Shown piece after piece: positions 6,761-16,169 of a DNA stretch of 64,000 nucleotides. Location of the stretch: assembly GCF_004802635.2 (NCBI RefSeq), contig NZ_CP046052.1, positions 1,736,001 to 1,800,000 of the forward strand, written 5' to 3'. The DNA comes from Methylocystis heyeri. Its GTDB lineage: Bacteria > Pseudomonadota > Alphaproteobacteria > Rhizobiales > Beijerinckiaceae. The notes under the pieces are model-generated. The model made no database searches. It was not told the DNA's origin and saw nothing but the letters and a program-made list of their open reading frames with translations. Made by a program: the position numbers and the translations under genes. Positions within the stretch are counted from its first letter, which is position 1. Every line of letters starts with the position of its first letter.

Positions 6761-8506
6761 ATGTATCAGCGTGGCGGATCTCTTTTAATTCTCGCCGGCT
6801 TCGCCGCGCTGTTTTGCCAGCCGGCAGCGGCCGCCGACCTGCCTTCGGTCAAAGCGCCGCCCTCCGCCCCGCCTGCAGCCTTCACCTGGACCGGCCTCTA
6901 CATCGGCGCCGATTTCGGCTACACATGGTCCCCGAGCCGATCGATCAACGCCGTCTCCGCGAATATCTACGACAAGTCGTTCGCGGGCTGGGGAGCTGCC
7001 TCGGCCCTCAGCGCATCGGGGGTCGTCAATTCCAATCTCGACGGGTTCTTCACCGGCGGCGGCATAGGCTATAATTGGCAGTTCGCCGACCGCTGGGTCG
7101 CGCGGATCGAGGCCGATCTGCAAGGCTACGGCGTGCGCGGCGGCGGCGGCCTCGCCAATTATGTTCCAGCCCCAACTCCCGCCTTTTTTGCGGTCACCGG
7201 AGCCAAGCTCAACCGCAATCTCGAATATTTTGGAACAGTGCGCGGCGCCCTGGGTTATACGGTGCTGCCCAACCTGCTGGTCTACGCGACAGGCGGCCTC
7301 GCCTATGGCGGAATCAACGAGAGCGCCACTTTCGGGCAGAATCTCGTCCCCTCGCTGTTCCCCTCCGACACAGCCAAAGGCGCCTCGTTCGAAAACCGCG
7401 CCGGCTGGACCGCGGGCGTCGGCGTCGAATATGCGCTCACGCGAAACCTGAGCGCGAAGCTCGAATATCTTTATTACGACCTCGGCTCCATGGGGCTGAC
7501 CAACGCCAACATCAGTCCGATTTCGTTCCAGGGCGCGCTGATGGGAGCCCAGCGCGTCGCCGACGCCACCTCGGTTTCGACAAGGTTCGACGGCCATGTG
7601 GTGCGCGCCGGCCTGAATTATCGCTTCGACTGGAGCGAGCCTCAAACCGCGGGCTCCGGCGCGACGCCGCTGCTGGCGGAGCCCAAATTCGCTGCGGCTC
7701 CAGCGCCCGCGTTTGGCGACTGGAATGTTCTTCTGACCCAATATACCTGGGCCATGGGCCTCAACGGGAACGTGACCGCGAAAGGCCAAACCCTGGGAGT
7801 CGATTATTCGTTCATCGACTTCCTGGACAAAGTCAGCACCTTTCCGCTCGCCTTTTCCGGCCGGATCGACGCCAGCAACGGACCGGTCAGCTTTTACGGC
7901 GATCTGATCTGGATGCAGATGCGAACCTCCGGTTCCTCGACGCAATTGCGCTCGCCTTTCGCGGAAATCGGCGTCGCCGCCAACGCCGACACTCGTACGA
8001 AGTTGACGCTGGCGATCGCCGAAGTCGGCGCCGGCTATGAGGTTGCGCGCTGGAAATTCTTCGGCGCGCCGAATTCCTTCACCGCATTGGACGCCTATGC
8101 CGGCCTGCGCTACTGGTTCTTGAACACGAATATGCGGCTCGACATCGTCGGCGCCGCCAACGCCCAGCTTCTCGGCCTCGATCAATTGGGCGCCTGGGCG
8201 ATCGCCAAATCCGGCGATATCCAGTGGATCGACCCTGTGATCGGCGGACGTCTGCGCCATGAATTCGCGCCCGGCGAGCAGTTCCAATTGCGCGGCGACA
8301 TCGGCGGCTTCGGCGCCGGCAGCAAATTCAGCTGGCAAGTCTACGGCGGCTATAGCCATGATTTCGAGTTCTGCGGCCTGAAGCTCACCAGCTCGATCGG
8401 CTATCGCGCCCTCAGCGTCGACTATTCGCAAACGATCAAGGGCCAGCCGAGCGGCTTGAACGCTATTCTGCATGGCCCGGTGACCAGCATCAGCCTGCGA
8501 CTCTGA
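6761..8506 (+). CDS. outer membrane protein with two beta-barrel-like domains
   Basis: 581 residues, ATG at 6761 after AGGGAAGCGGGA. A signal peptide ending AAAADLP leads into an Omp25/Omp31-type barrel (FTWTGLYIGADFGYTW, residues about 40-300; its last strand is about VVRAGLNYRFDW), the usual 250-300 residue porin-like protein of Hyphomicrobiales. A second beta-rich domain of about 260 residues follows (FGDWNVLLTQYTWAMGL onward) and ends with a terminal aromatic/Leu strand (PVTSISLRL). The second half reads like a stand-alone outer membrane family, so this looks like a fusion. The pair with the porin at 8665 is convergent. Function of the fusion is unknown. Confidence 0.75.
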   Translation: MYQRGGSLLILAGFAALFCQPAAAADLPSVKAPPSAPPAAFTWTGLYIGADFGYTWSPSRSINAVSANIYDKSFAGWGAASALSASGVVNSNLDGFFTGGGIGYNWQFADRWVARIEADLQGYGVRGGGGLANYVPAPTPAFFAVTGAKLNRNLEYFGTVRGALGYTVLPNLLVYATGGLAYGGINESATFGQNLVPSLFPSDTAKGASFENRAGWTAGVGVEYALTRNLSAKLEYLYYDLGSMGLTNANISPISFQGALMGAQRVADATSVSTRFDGHVVRAGLNYRFDWSEPQTAGSGATPLLAEPKFAAAPAPAFGDWNVLLTQYTWAMGLNGNVTAKGQTLGVDYSFIDFLDKVSTFPLAFSGRIDASNGPVSFYGDLIWMQMRTSGSSTQLRSPFAEIGVAANADTRTKLTLAIAEVGAGYEVARWKFFGAPNSFTALDAYAGLRYWFLNTNMRLDIVGAANAQLLGLDQLGAWAIAKSGDIQWIDPVIGGRLRHEFAPGEQFQLRGDIGGFGAGSKFSWQVYGGYSHDFEFCGLKLTSSIGYRALSVDYSQTIKGQPSGLNAILHGPVTSISLRL

Positions 8507-8515
8507 TTTTAAACT

Positions 8516-8538
8516 CCGCTCGACCGGAGCGGCGTTTT
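8516..8538 (+). terminator. putative intrinsic terminator
   Basis: CCGCTC (8516-8521) pairs with GAGCGG (8527-8532) over a five-base loop, followed by CGTTTT. It starts nine bases after the outer membrane protein stop codon. The stem is short, so termination may be weak. Confidence 0.45.
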
Positions 8539-8664
8539 GAAGTCCGTGCCGCAGAAAGCCACGATCTTGCGGCGAAGCGGATAACCCGCTTCTCGACGCC
8601 GTCGCGAGGGCGCGATCCAGGGCCTGCGAAACCGAACGCGCAGAGGCCCGCCGCCTGCTGCGCC

Positions 8665-10383
8665 TCACCAATCGGCTTGCACGCGCATCAGCACAGTGTT
8701 GGGATGCGCGCCGTTGAGATAGGCGCGATCCCAGGGCGCGGTGAGATGAAGCACCCGCGTCCAGTTCATCATCACGCGGAAACCCGGATCGGGATACCAG
8801 TTCAGGCCGAGGGTGAAGTCCTGCTCGCGCCCCCCCAGCACGCCGGAATTTCCGATCATCTTCTGTAAAGCCGGATTGCCCTGTGCGAAGGCAAGGACGT
8901 TGGCGAAATAAGAGCCGGCGTAAGCGCCGTTGTCGAGGTTGATCGCGCTTGTCCTCGCAGCGAGTTCCCACGCGCCCCAACCGCCGGCGCTCAGCGGATT
9001 GTTGATCTTGATCTGGCCGAAGGTCGCGGGATTGAGGCCGTCGACCTGATAGGCGGCGGCGCGCGATTCCCCCGTCAGATACCAGGTCCCGTAGACATAA
9101 TAGCCGTTGAAATCGACTCTCGAGCCCCCGGGCGCGTAATTTCCCGCCGCATTGGCGGTGAGGATGGCCAGATTGTCGCGGTCGAAGCGCGCGCCGAGAT
9201 ATTCGGCCTGCAACGACGCCGGCCCGTAGGAGGCCACGAACTCCGCGCCGAACAACCGCGCATCCCGAACGCATTTCCCTGCGACCGCGGGGTTGCCGTA
9301 AAACGAAACCGCTCCGCAGGAGAGATCCGGCGCGCCGAGCAGATTCTCGTTTAATATATTGCTTTCGGTTTTCACGCCGACGCCTGGAGAAAGCAGGCCG
9401 TCGTTGGCGGCGGTCGAGTCGTTGGGCCGATGGAAGCGCCCGCTGACCCCGAAATGCAGCAGGCGGCGGTCGTCCATAATCGGCGCATAGGTCGCCCTGC
9501 CGGCGATGTCGACATATTGCCCGCCGCCGGTCGCGACCCAATTGGCGGTTTCCGGAACTCCGAAGACAACCGGCGTCCCATCGGCGGGAGCGAGAGAGCT
9601 TTCGACCGTGCTCGTCGTGAAGACGCCGACCTTGATGCTCCAATTGGCACCGTGAGTGAGCGCGGCAAAGCCGATGTGATGCAGGGGGCCTGAAAACAGC
9701 AGCGCCCGCTCGAGAAAGTCGGTGGTGTTTTTCGACTGCGTCCATTCCAGGCCTTGCGGCTCGAAGAACTGGCCGACCTGCAAAACCAGCGGATTGAGAT
9801 AACGCCAGGCGATATAGGCGTCGCGGATGCCACCGACGACGCCGACCTTGGTCGTGTTGCCGGCGGTGAAGTCATATTGGAATTTGTAGTTCCAATATTC
9901 GAGCGCCTTGCCTTCGACCTCGAGTCTCGCCTGGCGGAAATTCGCCACGCTGCTGTATCCCTGTTCCGGCATGGTCGAGCCGCCGCCATCGACCAGAATG
10001 CGTCCTCCGATCTTGAAGCTGTTGGCGTGATCCGGCGTCTCGATCATCAACCCGCGCGAGAGGTTGACCAGCAGCGGCAGGGGTGCGGGAGCGACAGTCG
10101 TCCCGGCAGCGCTCTTTGCCGGCGCCTCGCTTTGCGACGCGGGCTCTGACGGACGACGGACGAGCCGCGCCGGGGCGGGCTTCTTGCCTGCGCTTTTGGT
10201 CCGCAGGGCGTCGAGTTCGGCTTTTAGCGCGCGCGTTTCCGCCTCATTGGCGTCGAGGCGCGCCTTCAATAGCCTGACGGTTTCGGCAAGGTCTTCGGCA
10301 TGAACCGCCGGCGGCGAAATTGCGCCCAGCGCGCAGGCCGCCCCCCCGATCAGAAATGCTTGCGATAAATTACGACGCGCCAT
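8665..10383 (-). CDS. OprP/OprO-like phosphate-selective porin
   Basis: 572 residues with a signal peptide, then a coiled-coil segment (ETVRLLKARLDANEAETRAL, residues about 33-60) and a proline-rich linker before the barrel. The barrel shows the phosphate-porin family features: GGRILVDGG near residue 125, RQARLEVEGK, YKFQYDF, and the C-terminal WYPDPGFRVMMNWTRV. The coiled coil and linker are typical of the alphaproteobacterial members, which trimerise. It takes up anions such as phosphate across the outer membrane; the actual substrate is not proven. GGAGCT precedes the ATG. An AT-rich dyad lies upstream at 10470-10486; only a poor Pho-box-like sequence is visible. Confidence 0.8.
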   Translation of the reverse strand: MARRNLSQAFLIGGAACALGAISPPAVHAEDLAETVRLLKARLDANEAETRALKAELDALRTKSAGKKPAPARLVRRPSEPASQSEAPAKSAAGTTVAPAPLPLLVNLSRGLMIETPDHANSFKIGGRILVDGGGSTMPEQGYSSVANFRQARLEVEGKALEYWNYKFQYDFTAGNTTKVGVVGGIRDAYIAWRYLNPLVLQVGQFFEPQGLEWTQSKNTTDFLERALLFSGPLHHIGFAALTHGANWSIKVGVFTTSTVESSLAPADGTPVVFGVPETANWVATGGGQYVDIAGRATYAPIMDDRRLLHFGVSGRFHRPNDSTAANDGLLSPGVGVKTESNILNENLLGAPDLSCGAVSFYGNPAVAGKCVRDARLFGAEFVASYGPASLQAEYLGARFDRDNLAILTANAAGNYAPGGSRVDFNGYYVYGTWYLTGESRAAAYQVDGLNPATFGQIKINNPLSAGGWGAWELAARTSAINLDNGAYAGSYFANVLAFAQGNPALQKMIGNSGVLGGREQDFTLGLNWYPDPGFRVMMNWTRVLHLTAPWDRAYLNGAHPNTVLMRVQADW

Positions 10384-10469
10384 CAGAGCTCCAATTCCGC
10401 CCTGCGCGCCGCCTTTCCAACCGCGCTTCGCCGGCGCCCCAGAACGATTCCATGAAAGGCATTTTAATC

Positions 10470-10486
10470 ATTTATTTAGGATAAAT
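10470..10486 (-). promoter_or_regulatory. AT-rich dyad upstream of the porin
   Basis: ATTTAT-TTAGG-ATAAAT, perfect 6-bp arms, about 90 bases upstream of the porin start at 10383. It stands out in a GC-rich region and may hold the -10 region or an operator. No known regulator consensus fits. Confidence 0.3.
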
Positions 10487-10666
10487 CGAGGACCGCGCGC
10501 GGGCGCCGCTTCGCCCCAGCGGCATGAAAATCATGTGAATGACGGTGAAAAAAGGCTAAGGTGGAGCAAGCGCCGGCGAGAAAAACCAGATCATCAGAGC
10601 TCAGGCGCATTCCATCGCAGGAAGTCCATCGCCTTTTAAGGCGGCGCGCTTGGGGGGAGGATCGTC

Positions 10667-10963
10667 TTGAACGCCGAGAGTTACCGTTATTTCCTGTCAT
10701 ACAGCGGAGTGAAGCTGCCACTGAAACTTCTGTCCCCCCTGAATCCGGAAGAACTCGAAAACCGGAACACCTATTTTCGGGCTCTCTACGACTCGTCCGA
10801 CCGGATCGTTTGCTGCGAAAAGCTCGTTTATGGCGAGGTCGAGCTCGAGCATCGTTACGAATACGGACCCGGCGGCGCGCTGGCCCGGGCGCAGATCCGC
10901 ATGGGGGACGACGACCCCACCGAAATTCTGTTCGACGAAAACGGCTCACAGCTGAAGGCTTGA
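10667..10963 (+). CDS. small DUF6156-like protein
   Basis: 98 residues starting at a TTG codon at 10667, chosen because GGGGGGAGG lies seven bases upstream and no ATG fits. The sequence YRYFLSYSGVKLPLKLLSPL, NRNTYFRALYD and EKLVYGEVELEHRYEY matches what I recall of the DUF6156 family, a short cytoplasmic family of unknown function. No signal peptide or membrane segment. It ends 17 bases before the YhaO gene and is probably cotranscribed with the YhaO/YhaN pair, which hints at a link to that nuclease. Confidence 0.65.
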   Translation: MNAESYRYFLSYSGVKLPLKLLSPLNPEELENRNTYFRALYDSSDRIVCCEKLVYGEVELEHRYEYGPGGALARAQIRMGDDDPTEILFDENGSQLKA

Positions 10964-10980
10964 GAGATTTCCGGCGTCGC

Positions 10981-12231
10981 ATGGCCTTCACATTCATCCA
11001 CGCAGCCGATCTTCACATCGACAGTCCGCTCGCCGGCCTCGGCGTCAAGGACCGCTCCATCGCCGCCCTGTTCGCCCGGGCGGGACGGCGGGCGGTCGAG
11101 GCGCTGATCGACGAAACCATCGCCGCCAAAGCTTCCTTCCTGCTCGTCTGCGGCGATATTTTCGACGGGGATTGGAAAGACGCGACGACGGGACTTTTCT
11201 TCATTCGCCAGCTCGGGCGGCTGGAGCAGGCGGGAATCGCCACATTCATCGTGAACGGCAATCACGACGCCGCCAGCCTGATGTCGAGATCCCTGCCCTA
11301 TCCGGAAAGCGCCAAAGTTTTTTCCGCGCGGGCGGCGCAATCGCATCGAATCGAAGAACTGCGCGTCTGCCTGCACGGCCGTAGCTTTCCGGAAAGGCTG
11401 GTCGCGAAGGATTTCCTCTCTTCCTATCCGCCGCGCCATGAAGGCTATTTCAATATCGGGCTCCTGCACACAGCGCTCGATGGGGCCCGCGGACATGAAT
11501 CCTATGCGCCCTGCACGGTCGAGGATCTCGCGCGCTTCGGCTACGATTATTGGGCTCTCGGCCATGTCCATGCGGCCGAGGAGGTTTGTCGCGATCCGTG
11601 GGTCGTCTATCCGGGAAATATCCAGGGCCGCAACGTGCGCGAGACGGGCGCCAAGGGCGCCATGCGCGTCACCGTTTCCGACGGCCGCGTGGTCGAAGCG
11701 CAGCGCATTGCGCTCGACGCGGCGCGCTGGGCAAGCGCCAGCGTCGATGTCGCCGGCTGCGAAGACGAGGCGGAAATTTCAGCGCGCATGGAGGCGCAGC
11801 TCGCCATGGAATATTCAGGCGCCGAAGGGCGTCCGCTCGCGGCGCGTCTGACGCTGCGGGGAGAAACTCCGCTTCACGCGCGGCTGGTCGCGCGCAGGGA
11901 GGAGCTCGAGGAGGAAGCGCGCGCCATCGCTTTTCGCATTTCGGGCGAGCTTTGGGTCGAGCGGCTCAAGCTCGACACCCGCCCGCGAGCGGCCCCGCGC
12001 TGCGCCGATCCGGAAGGCGATGCTCTCGATGTCGAAGCGCTCATCGCCGCCGCTTCGGAAGACCCGGAATTTTCGGCAGTTCTCGCTGAACTTACGGCGC
12101 AGATCGCAGAAAAACTGCCGCCCGCCTTACGCGAAGGCGCGCCGCGAAACCCCGAAGGATTGGCGCAACTCGCCCTGGAGGCGCGCGACCGGCTGCTCGG
12201 CGAATTGCGTTCGGGAAGCGGCGAGCCATGA
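10981..12231 (+). CDS. YhaO-like DNA repair metallophosphoesterase (SbcD family)
   Basis: 416 residues. The calcineurin-like phosphoesterase motifs appear in order: HAADLHIDSPL (residues 6-16), CGDIFDGD, NGNHD and GHVHA. These bind the two metal ions of Mre11/SbcD nucleases. The ATG at 10981 begins directly at the first beta strand, as in YhaO. The stop codon overlaps the next start by four bases (ATGA), so it is translationally coupled to its ATPase partner, as SbcD is to SbcC. The complex would process DNA ends or hairpins in the cytoplasm. Confidence 0.9.
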   Translation: MAFTFIHAADLHIDSPLAGLGVKDRSIAALFARAGRRAVEALIDETIAAKASFLLVCGDIFDGDWKDATTGLFFIRQLGRLEQAGIATFIVNGNHDAASLMSRSLPYPESAKVFSARAAQSHRIEELRVCLHGRSFPERLVAKDFLSSYPPRHEGYFNIGLLHTALDGARGHESYAPCTVEDLARFGYDYWALGHVHAAEEVCRDPWVVYPGNIQGRNVRETGAKGAMRVTVSDGRVVEAQRIALDAARWASASVDVAGCEDEAEISARMEAQLAMEYSGAEGRPLAARLTLRGETPLHARLVARREELEEEARAIAFRISGELWVERLKLDTRPRAAPRCADPEGDALDVEALIAAASEDPEFSAVLAELTAQIAEKLPPALREGAPRNPEGLAQLALEARDRLLGELRSGSGEP

Positions 12232-15200
12232 GATTCGAACGACTGCTTCTGGAGCGCTACGGCCCCTTCACCGATCGCGCGCTCGAGTTGCGGCCGCAGG
12301 CGCGGCTTCATGTCGTGGTGGGCGCCAACGAAGCCGGCAAGACCTCCACCCTCAACGCCATCGGCGATTTTCTGTTCGGCTTCGGCCACACCACCGCCTA
12401 TGATTTCCTGCACGACAAAACTTCGTTGCGCATCGGCGCGCAGTTGCGTCTCGCGGATGGGTCACAGCTTGCGCTGCGACGGCGCAAAGGCGCCAAAAAC
12501 ACGCTGCTGGACGAGAACGACGGTCCGCTCGCCGCCGATCCGCTGGCGCCTTTGCTCGGTTCGGTCACGCGCGAGATTTTCTTTTCCGAATTCGGTCTGA
12601 CCTCGGAGTCGCTGCGCGCGGGCGGGCGGGAGCTTCTGCGCGCAGGCGGGCGTCTCGCCGAAACGCTCGCCGCCTCCTCGGCGCAGCTCTCGGCGCTGGC
12701 GCAGCTGCGCGCGCGGCTTTCCGCCGAGGCGGAGGAACTCTTCGGTCCGCGCCGCTCCCGCAAGCCGTTCTATGACGCCTACGACCAATACAAGGACGCC
12801 GAGACGCATCTGCGCGACGCGATCGTCACCGCCGAGGCGCTCGAGGCCTCACGGCGCGCCGTCGATGAAGCCAAAGAGAAACGCGGGACTCTCACGGCGG
12901 AACATGAACGCATAGGCCGGGAGCTGGCGCTCCTGCACCGCAGCCAGCGCACCCGCCCCAAGCTGTCGCGCATCGCAATCCTTCGCGAACAGCTCGCAGG
13001 CCTCGCCGACCTGCCGGAAATCGAGGCCGAGACCCTCTCCCGGTGGCGCAGGGCGCAGGACGAGGCGACGCAGATCGAGAAGGACCTCGCGCAGGTGCAG
13101 GCGGAAGACGCCGCGGCGGGCGCCGAGGCCGCCGCGCTCGACGTCGACGAGACTCTGCTGGAACAAGGCGAGCACATAGAAAGATTGCGGCAGGATCTCG
13201 GCGCCGTGCTCAAGCACGAAGAAGACCTGCCGAAGCGGCTCGCCGAGGCGCGCGGCGCACGCGAAGACCTGCGCAAAGCCGCGGCGGAGCTCGGCCTCGC
13301 CGACGAGGAGCAACTGCTGGGCAGCCAGCCGACCGCCCCGCAACTGGCGCTGGTGCGCGAACTCGTCGGCCAGCGCGTCGCCGCCGAACGCGCGCTGTGC
13401 GAAGCCGAAGCGGCGCGGGGCCTCGCGCGGCGCGAACTCGAGGAACTCGAATCCGAGGTCGCCGGTCTCGAGGCGGCGACCGATCCGGCGCCGCTATCAC
13501 AGCGGTTGAGCGTTTTCGCCGACATTCCCGCCGACGCCGACCGGCTGCGGCGAAGCGAGGCGGCCCTGGCGCATGAGCGGAGAACGCTCGAAGAGGAAGC
13601 GGACCGCCTGGACCCGCCCGGAGGCGACCCGCAGCAACTCGCCCGGCGCATATTGCCGGACGCGCTCCAGATCGAGGCCTCCCGGCGGCTTTTCGCGCAG
13701 CTCGACGAAGAGGAAAAACAGGCTGCGGCGCGCGCCGGGGATCTCGCTGCTTCATTGCAGCGGATAGAAGAAGAGATCGCGCAGCTCTCCCTCGCCGGCG
13801 CGATGGCGACGCGCGAGGAACTCGGCGAAGAGCGCCGGCGCCGCGACGAGCTTTTTCAGAGACTCGGGCTCGCGCTCGATAAAAACGAATCCACGCGGCG
13901 TGAATGTTTTTCCGCCGTAGGCGAAGCCATTCGCTCGGTCGACGCCGCGGCGGACATTCTTCTGGCCGACGCGGATCGCTCCGCCCGTTATGAATCCGCG
14001 CGCGAAAGGCGCGGGCGCCAGCTGCTGGAGAACAAGTCGGCGCAGGCCGCGCGAGAAGAGGTCGCGAGGCGCCGGGAGGAGGCGCTGCAATCCTGGGCGG
14101 AACTCTGGGCGCCGAGCGGCGTGAGCCCCAAGCCTCCCCGGAATATGGCGCGCTGGCTGGAGCGCGTCGAAGACATGCTGAAGCGCCGCGCCGACATAGA
14201 ACAGCGTGCGCATGAAAACGAGGCCTTGAGGCAAAAGTTGGAGAGCTGCGCCAGCGGGCTCAGGCGGCTTTTGAACGACATGACCGGGGACGGCGACGAC
14301 CCTTCGCCCGTCGAAGCGCTCTACCGGCTGGCGCGCGCGGCGCTCGACCGGCGGCAAGCGGCATGGAGCGAAACCCGCGCCAGCGTCGCTGTGCGGGACA
14401 AGGCGCGCAAAACCGCGGAGAAAGCGGAGCGCGATCTCGCGGGGGCCACGGCCGAAGCCGCAAACGTAAGGCAAGCCTGGCCAGCCGCCCTCGCGCCAGT
14501 CGGCCTCGACGGCGCGGCGACGCCGAAGCAGGCGGAGGCCGCCCTCGCCATATGGCAGAGCGTGCCGGCCCGGAAGGACAGGCTGAGCGATCTCGATCAT
14601 CGCATCCACGCCATGCAGCGGGACATCGCCGCTTTCGAGCAAAAGACCGCGGCGCTGGTCGAGCGGGCCGCGCCCGATCTGCGCGGCCGCCCGCGGCGCG
14701 ATGCGCTCGATATTCTCTACTTCAAACTCGGCGATGCGCGACGCGCGCGCGACAAGCGCGAAGATCTGCGCACGGCCGCCCGGCGCAGGGACAGCAAACG
14801 CGCCGAGTTGCTGCAGCATAGCGCCACGGCGCAGCGCGTCGTCGGAGAGGCTCGCGCCGCCCTGGCTCTGGAAGAGAACGCCGCGCTGACGCCTTGTTTC
14901 GTGCGCCTGGAAAGCCGCTTTTCCCTGCGCGACGAACTCGATCGCGCCCTGCGCGACCTTTGCGAGAGCGCCGACGGCCTGGAGGAGGCCGCACTACGCG
15001 ACGAACAGGCCAATGTTGAATTCGGCATGCTGGACGGCGCCATCGAGCGTCAGAAGATCGACGCGCGGCAAACCCTGGACGACCTCCAGCGCGCCGCCGC
15101 CGCGCAGCACGAGGCCGAAAAGGCTCTCGAAACCCTCTCGGCCGGCCGCGATGCGGCGGGAGCCGCCCTGGAAAGGGCGGAAGCGGGCGTCCGGCTCGGC

Positions 15201-15683
15201 GAAATCGCCACCCGCTGGCTGGTGCGCGCCGCTGCGGCTCGCCTCGCCGCCCAAACCATCGAGCGTCATCGCGCCGCCGTGCAGAACCCGCTGCTGAAAC
15301 GGGCCTCGGAACTCTTCTCGATCGCAACGGACCGGGCCTATGCTTCGCTCGGCGCCGATTTCGACGAGAACGACGCCCCGTCGCTCATAGGCATACGGGA
15401 GAACGGCGCCCGCGTGCCGGTGTCGGGCATGAGCGAGGGCGCGCGCGACCAGCTCTTTCTCTCCTTGCGCCTCGCTTTGCTGGAGCTGCGGGCCGCCGAG
15501 CCGCTGCCCTTTATCGGCGACGATCTGCTGGCGAGCTTCGACGAGCGGAGAACCGCATGCGCACTGGGCCTTCTGGCCGAATTCGGCCGCAAGCGGCAGG
15601 CGATCCTCTTCACTCATCATCGCCATGTCGCGGAGATCGCGCAGCGGCTCCCCGGCGCCGATATCGACGTGGTCGAATTTTAG
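12228..15683 (+). CDS. YhaN-like AAA ATPase (SbcC/Rad50 family)
   Basis: 1151 residues. The Walker A motif GANEAGKTST is at residues 32-41, followed by the typical SbcC-like N-terminal lobe (GHTTAYDFLHDKTSLRIG). Residues 180-1030 are long, Ala/Arg/Glu-rich coiled coils. The C-terminal lobe carries the ABC signature (SGMSEGARDQLFLSLR), Walker B (LPFIGDDLLASFDERR) and a switch histidine (FTHHRHV). No central CxxC zinc hook is obvious, in line with the YhaN branch. It drives the nuclease encoded just upstream. Very few other genes in the window are as clearly paired. Confidence 0.9.
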   Translation: MRFERLLLERYGPFTDRALELRPQARLHVVVGANEAGKTSTLNAIGDFLFGFGHTTAYDFLHDKTSLRIGAQLRLADGSQLALRRRKGAKNTLLDENDGPLAADPLAPLLGSVTREIFFSEFGLTSESLRAGGRELLRAGGRLAETLAASSAQLSALAQLRARLSAEAEELFGPRRSRKPFYDAYDQYKDAETHLRDAIVTAEALEASRRAVDEAKEKRGTLTAEHERIGRELALLHRSQRTRPKLSRIAILREQLAGLADLPEIEAETLSRWRRAQDEATQIEKDLAQVQAEDAAAGAEAAALDVDETLLEQGEHIERLRQDLGAVLKHEEDLPKRLAEARGAREDLRKAAAELGLADEEQLLGSQPTAPQLALVRELVGQRVAAERALCEAEAARGLARRELEELESEVAGLEAATDPAPLSQRLSVFADIPADADRLRRSEAALAHERRTLEEEADRLDPPGGDPQQLARRILPDALQIEASRRLFAQLDEEEKQAAARAGDLAASLQRIEEEIAQLSLAGAMATREELGEERRRRDELFQRLGLALDKNESTRRECFSAVGEAIRSVDAAADILLADADRSARYESARERRGRQLLENKSAQAAREEVARRREEALQSWAELWAPSGVSPKPPRNMARWLERVEDMLKRRADIEQRAHENEALRQKLESCASGLRRLLNDMTGDGDDPSPVEALYRLARAALDRRQAAWSETRASVAVRDKARKTAEKAERDLAGATAEAANVRQAWPAALAPVGLDGAATPKQAEAALAIWQSVPARKDRLSDLDHRIHAMQRDIAAFEQKTAALVERAAPDLRGRPRRDALDILYFKLGDARRARDKREDLRTAARRRDSKRAELLQHSATAQRVVGEARAALALEENAALTPCFVRLESRFSLRDELDRALRDLCESADGLEEAALRDEQANVEFGMLDGAIERQKIDARQTLDDLQRAAAAQHEAEKALETLSAGRDAAGAALERAEAGVRLGEIATRWLVRAAAARLAAQTIERHRAAVQNPLLKRASELFSIATDRAYASLGADFDENDAPSLIGIRENGARVPVSGMSEGARDQLFLSLRLALLELRAAEPLPFIGDDLLASFDERRTACALGLLAEFGRKRQAILFTHHRHVAEIAQRLPGADIDVVEF

Positions 15684-15733
15684 CCTTCGTCCAGCTCTAG
15701 CCCGGGGTGTCCGAGCGAAGAAAGGGTTGAGTC

Positions 15734-15967
15734 ATGTCGCCCGGATTTCTGCGCCACCTTCAGGAAAACTGGCCGGGCGCGCTCGCGATGTTGGGCCTGG
15801 CGCTCTACCTTCCCATCGCGCTGGCGACCGGCGTTTTCTACACCAACCAGCGCTGGATCAGGCGCGGTGAATCGCCCCGCGAATATTGGGGCTGGATTGC
15901 GCATTTTACGGCCTTGCTGCTGGCTGTCTCAGCAGCGATAGTCGGCTCCTATCTGCTGAAACCATGA
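15734..15967 (+). CDS. small two-helix membrane protein
   Basis: 77 residues from the ATG at 15734, with GAAAGGG about ten bases upstream. Two hydrophobic helices are separated by a polar segment (LAMLGLALYLPIALATGVFY, then FTALLLAVSAAIVGSYLL). The linker WIRRGESPREYWGWI is charged. No family recognised. It follows yhaN by 50 bases and may be the last gene of that transcript, or stand alone. Confidence 0.55.
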   Translation: MSPGFLRHLQENWPGALAMLGLALYLPIALATGVFYTNQRWIRRGESPREYWGWIAHFTALLLAVSAAIVGSYLLKP

Positions 15968-16169
15968 GCCCGACCGGCGCCATATATTCCGGACATCGAA
16001 CCGGTTCCGGGCGCGGGACGCATAACGCTTCGCTCTATCGCCGCGAATCCGCTACAATGCGGCGCTTCCGCGCGGCGGCGGAGCTGAATCGAGATGAAAT
16101 CGCCACCGATCGAGTGGGCGCACAACCTAGCCACATCACGACAGGATTGGCTTAAAGGAGAACAGCCGC

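Noticed and set aside
6785-9745. 986-codon open frame on the minus strand
   Set aside because: It is the antisense of the outer membrane protein and runs into the porin gene in another frame; composition is Arg/Gly/Ala-rich nonsense without domains.
10384-10560. Pho box before the OprP-like porin
   Set aside because: Only one half (CCGTCAT on the minus strand) fits; the second 7-mer after four bases does not.
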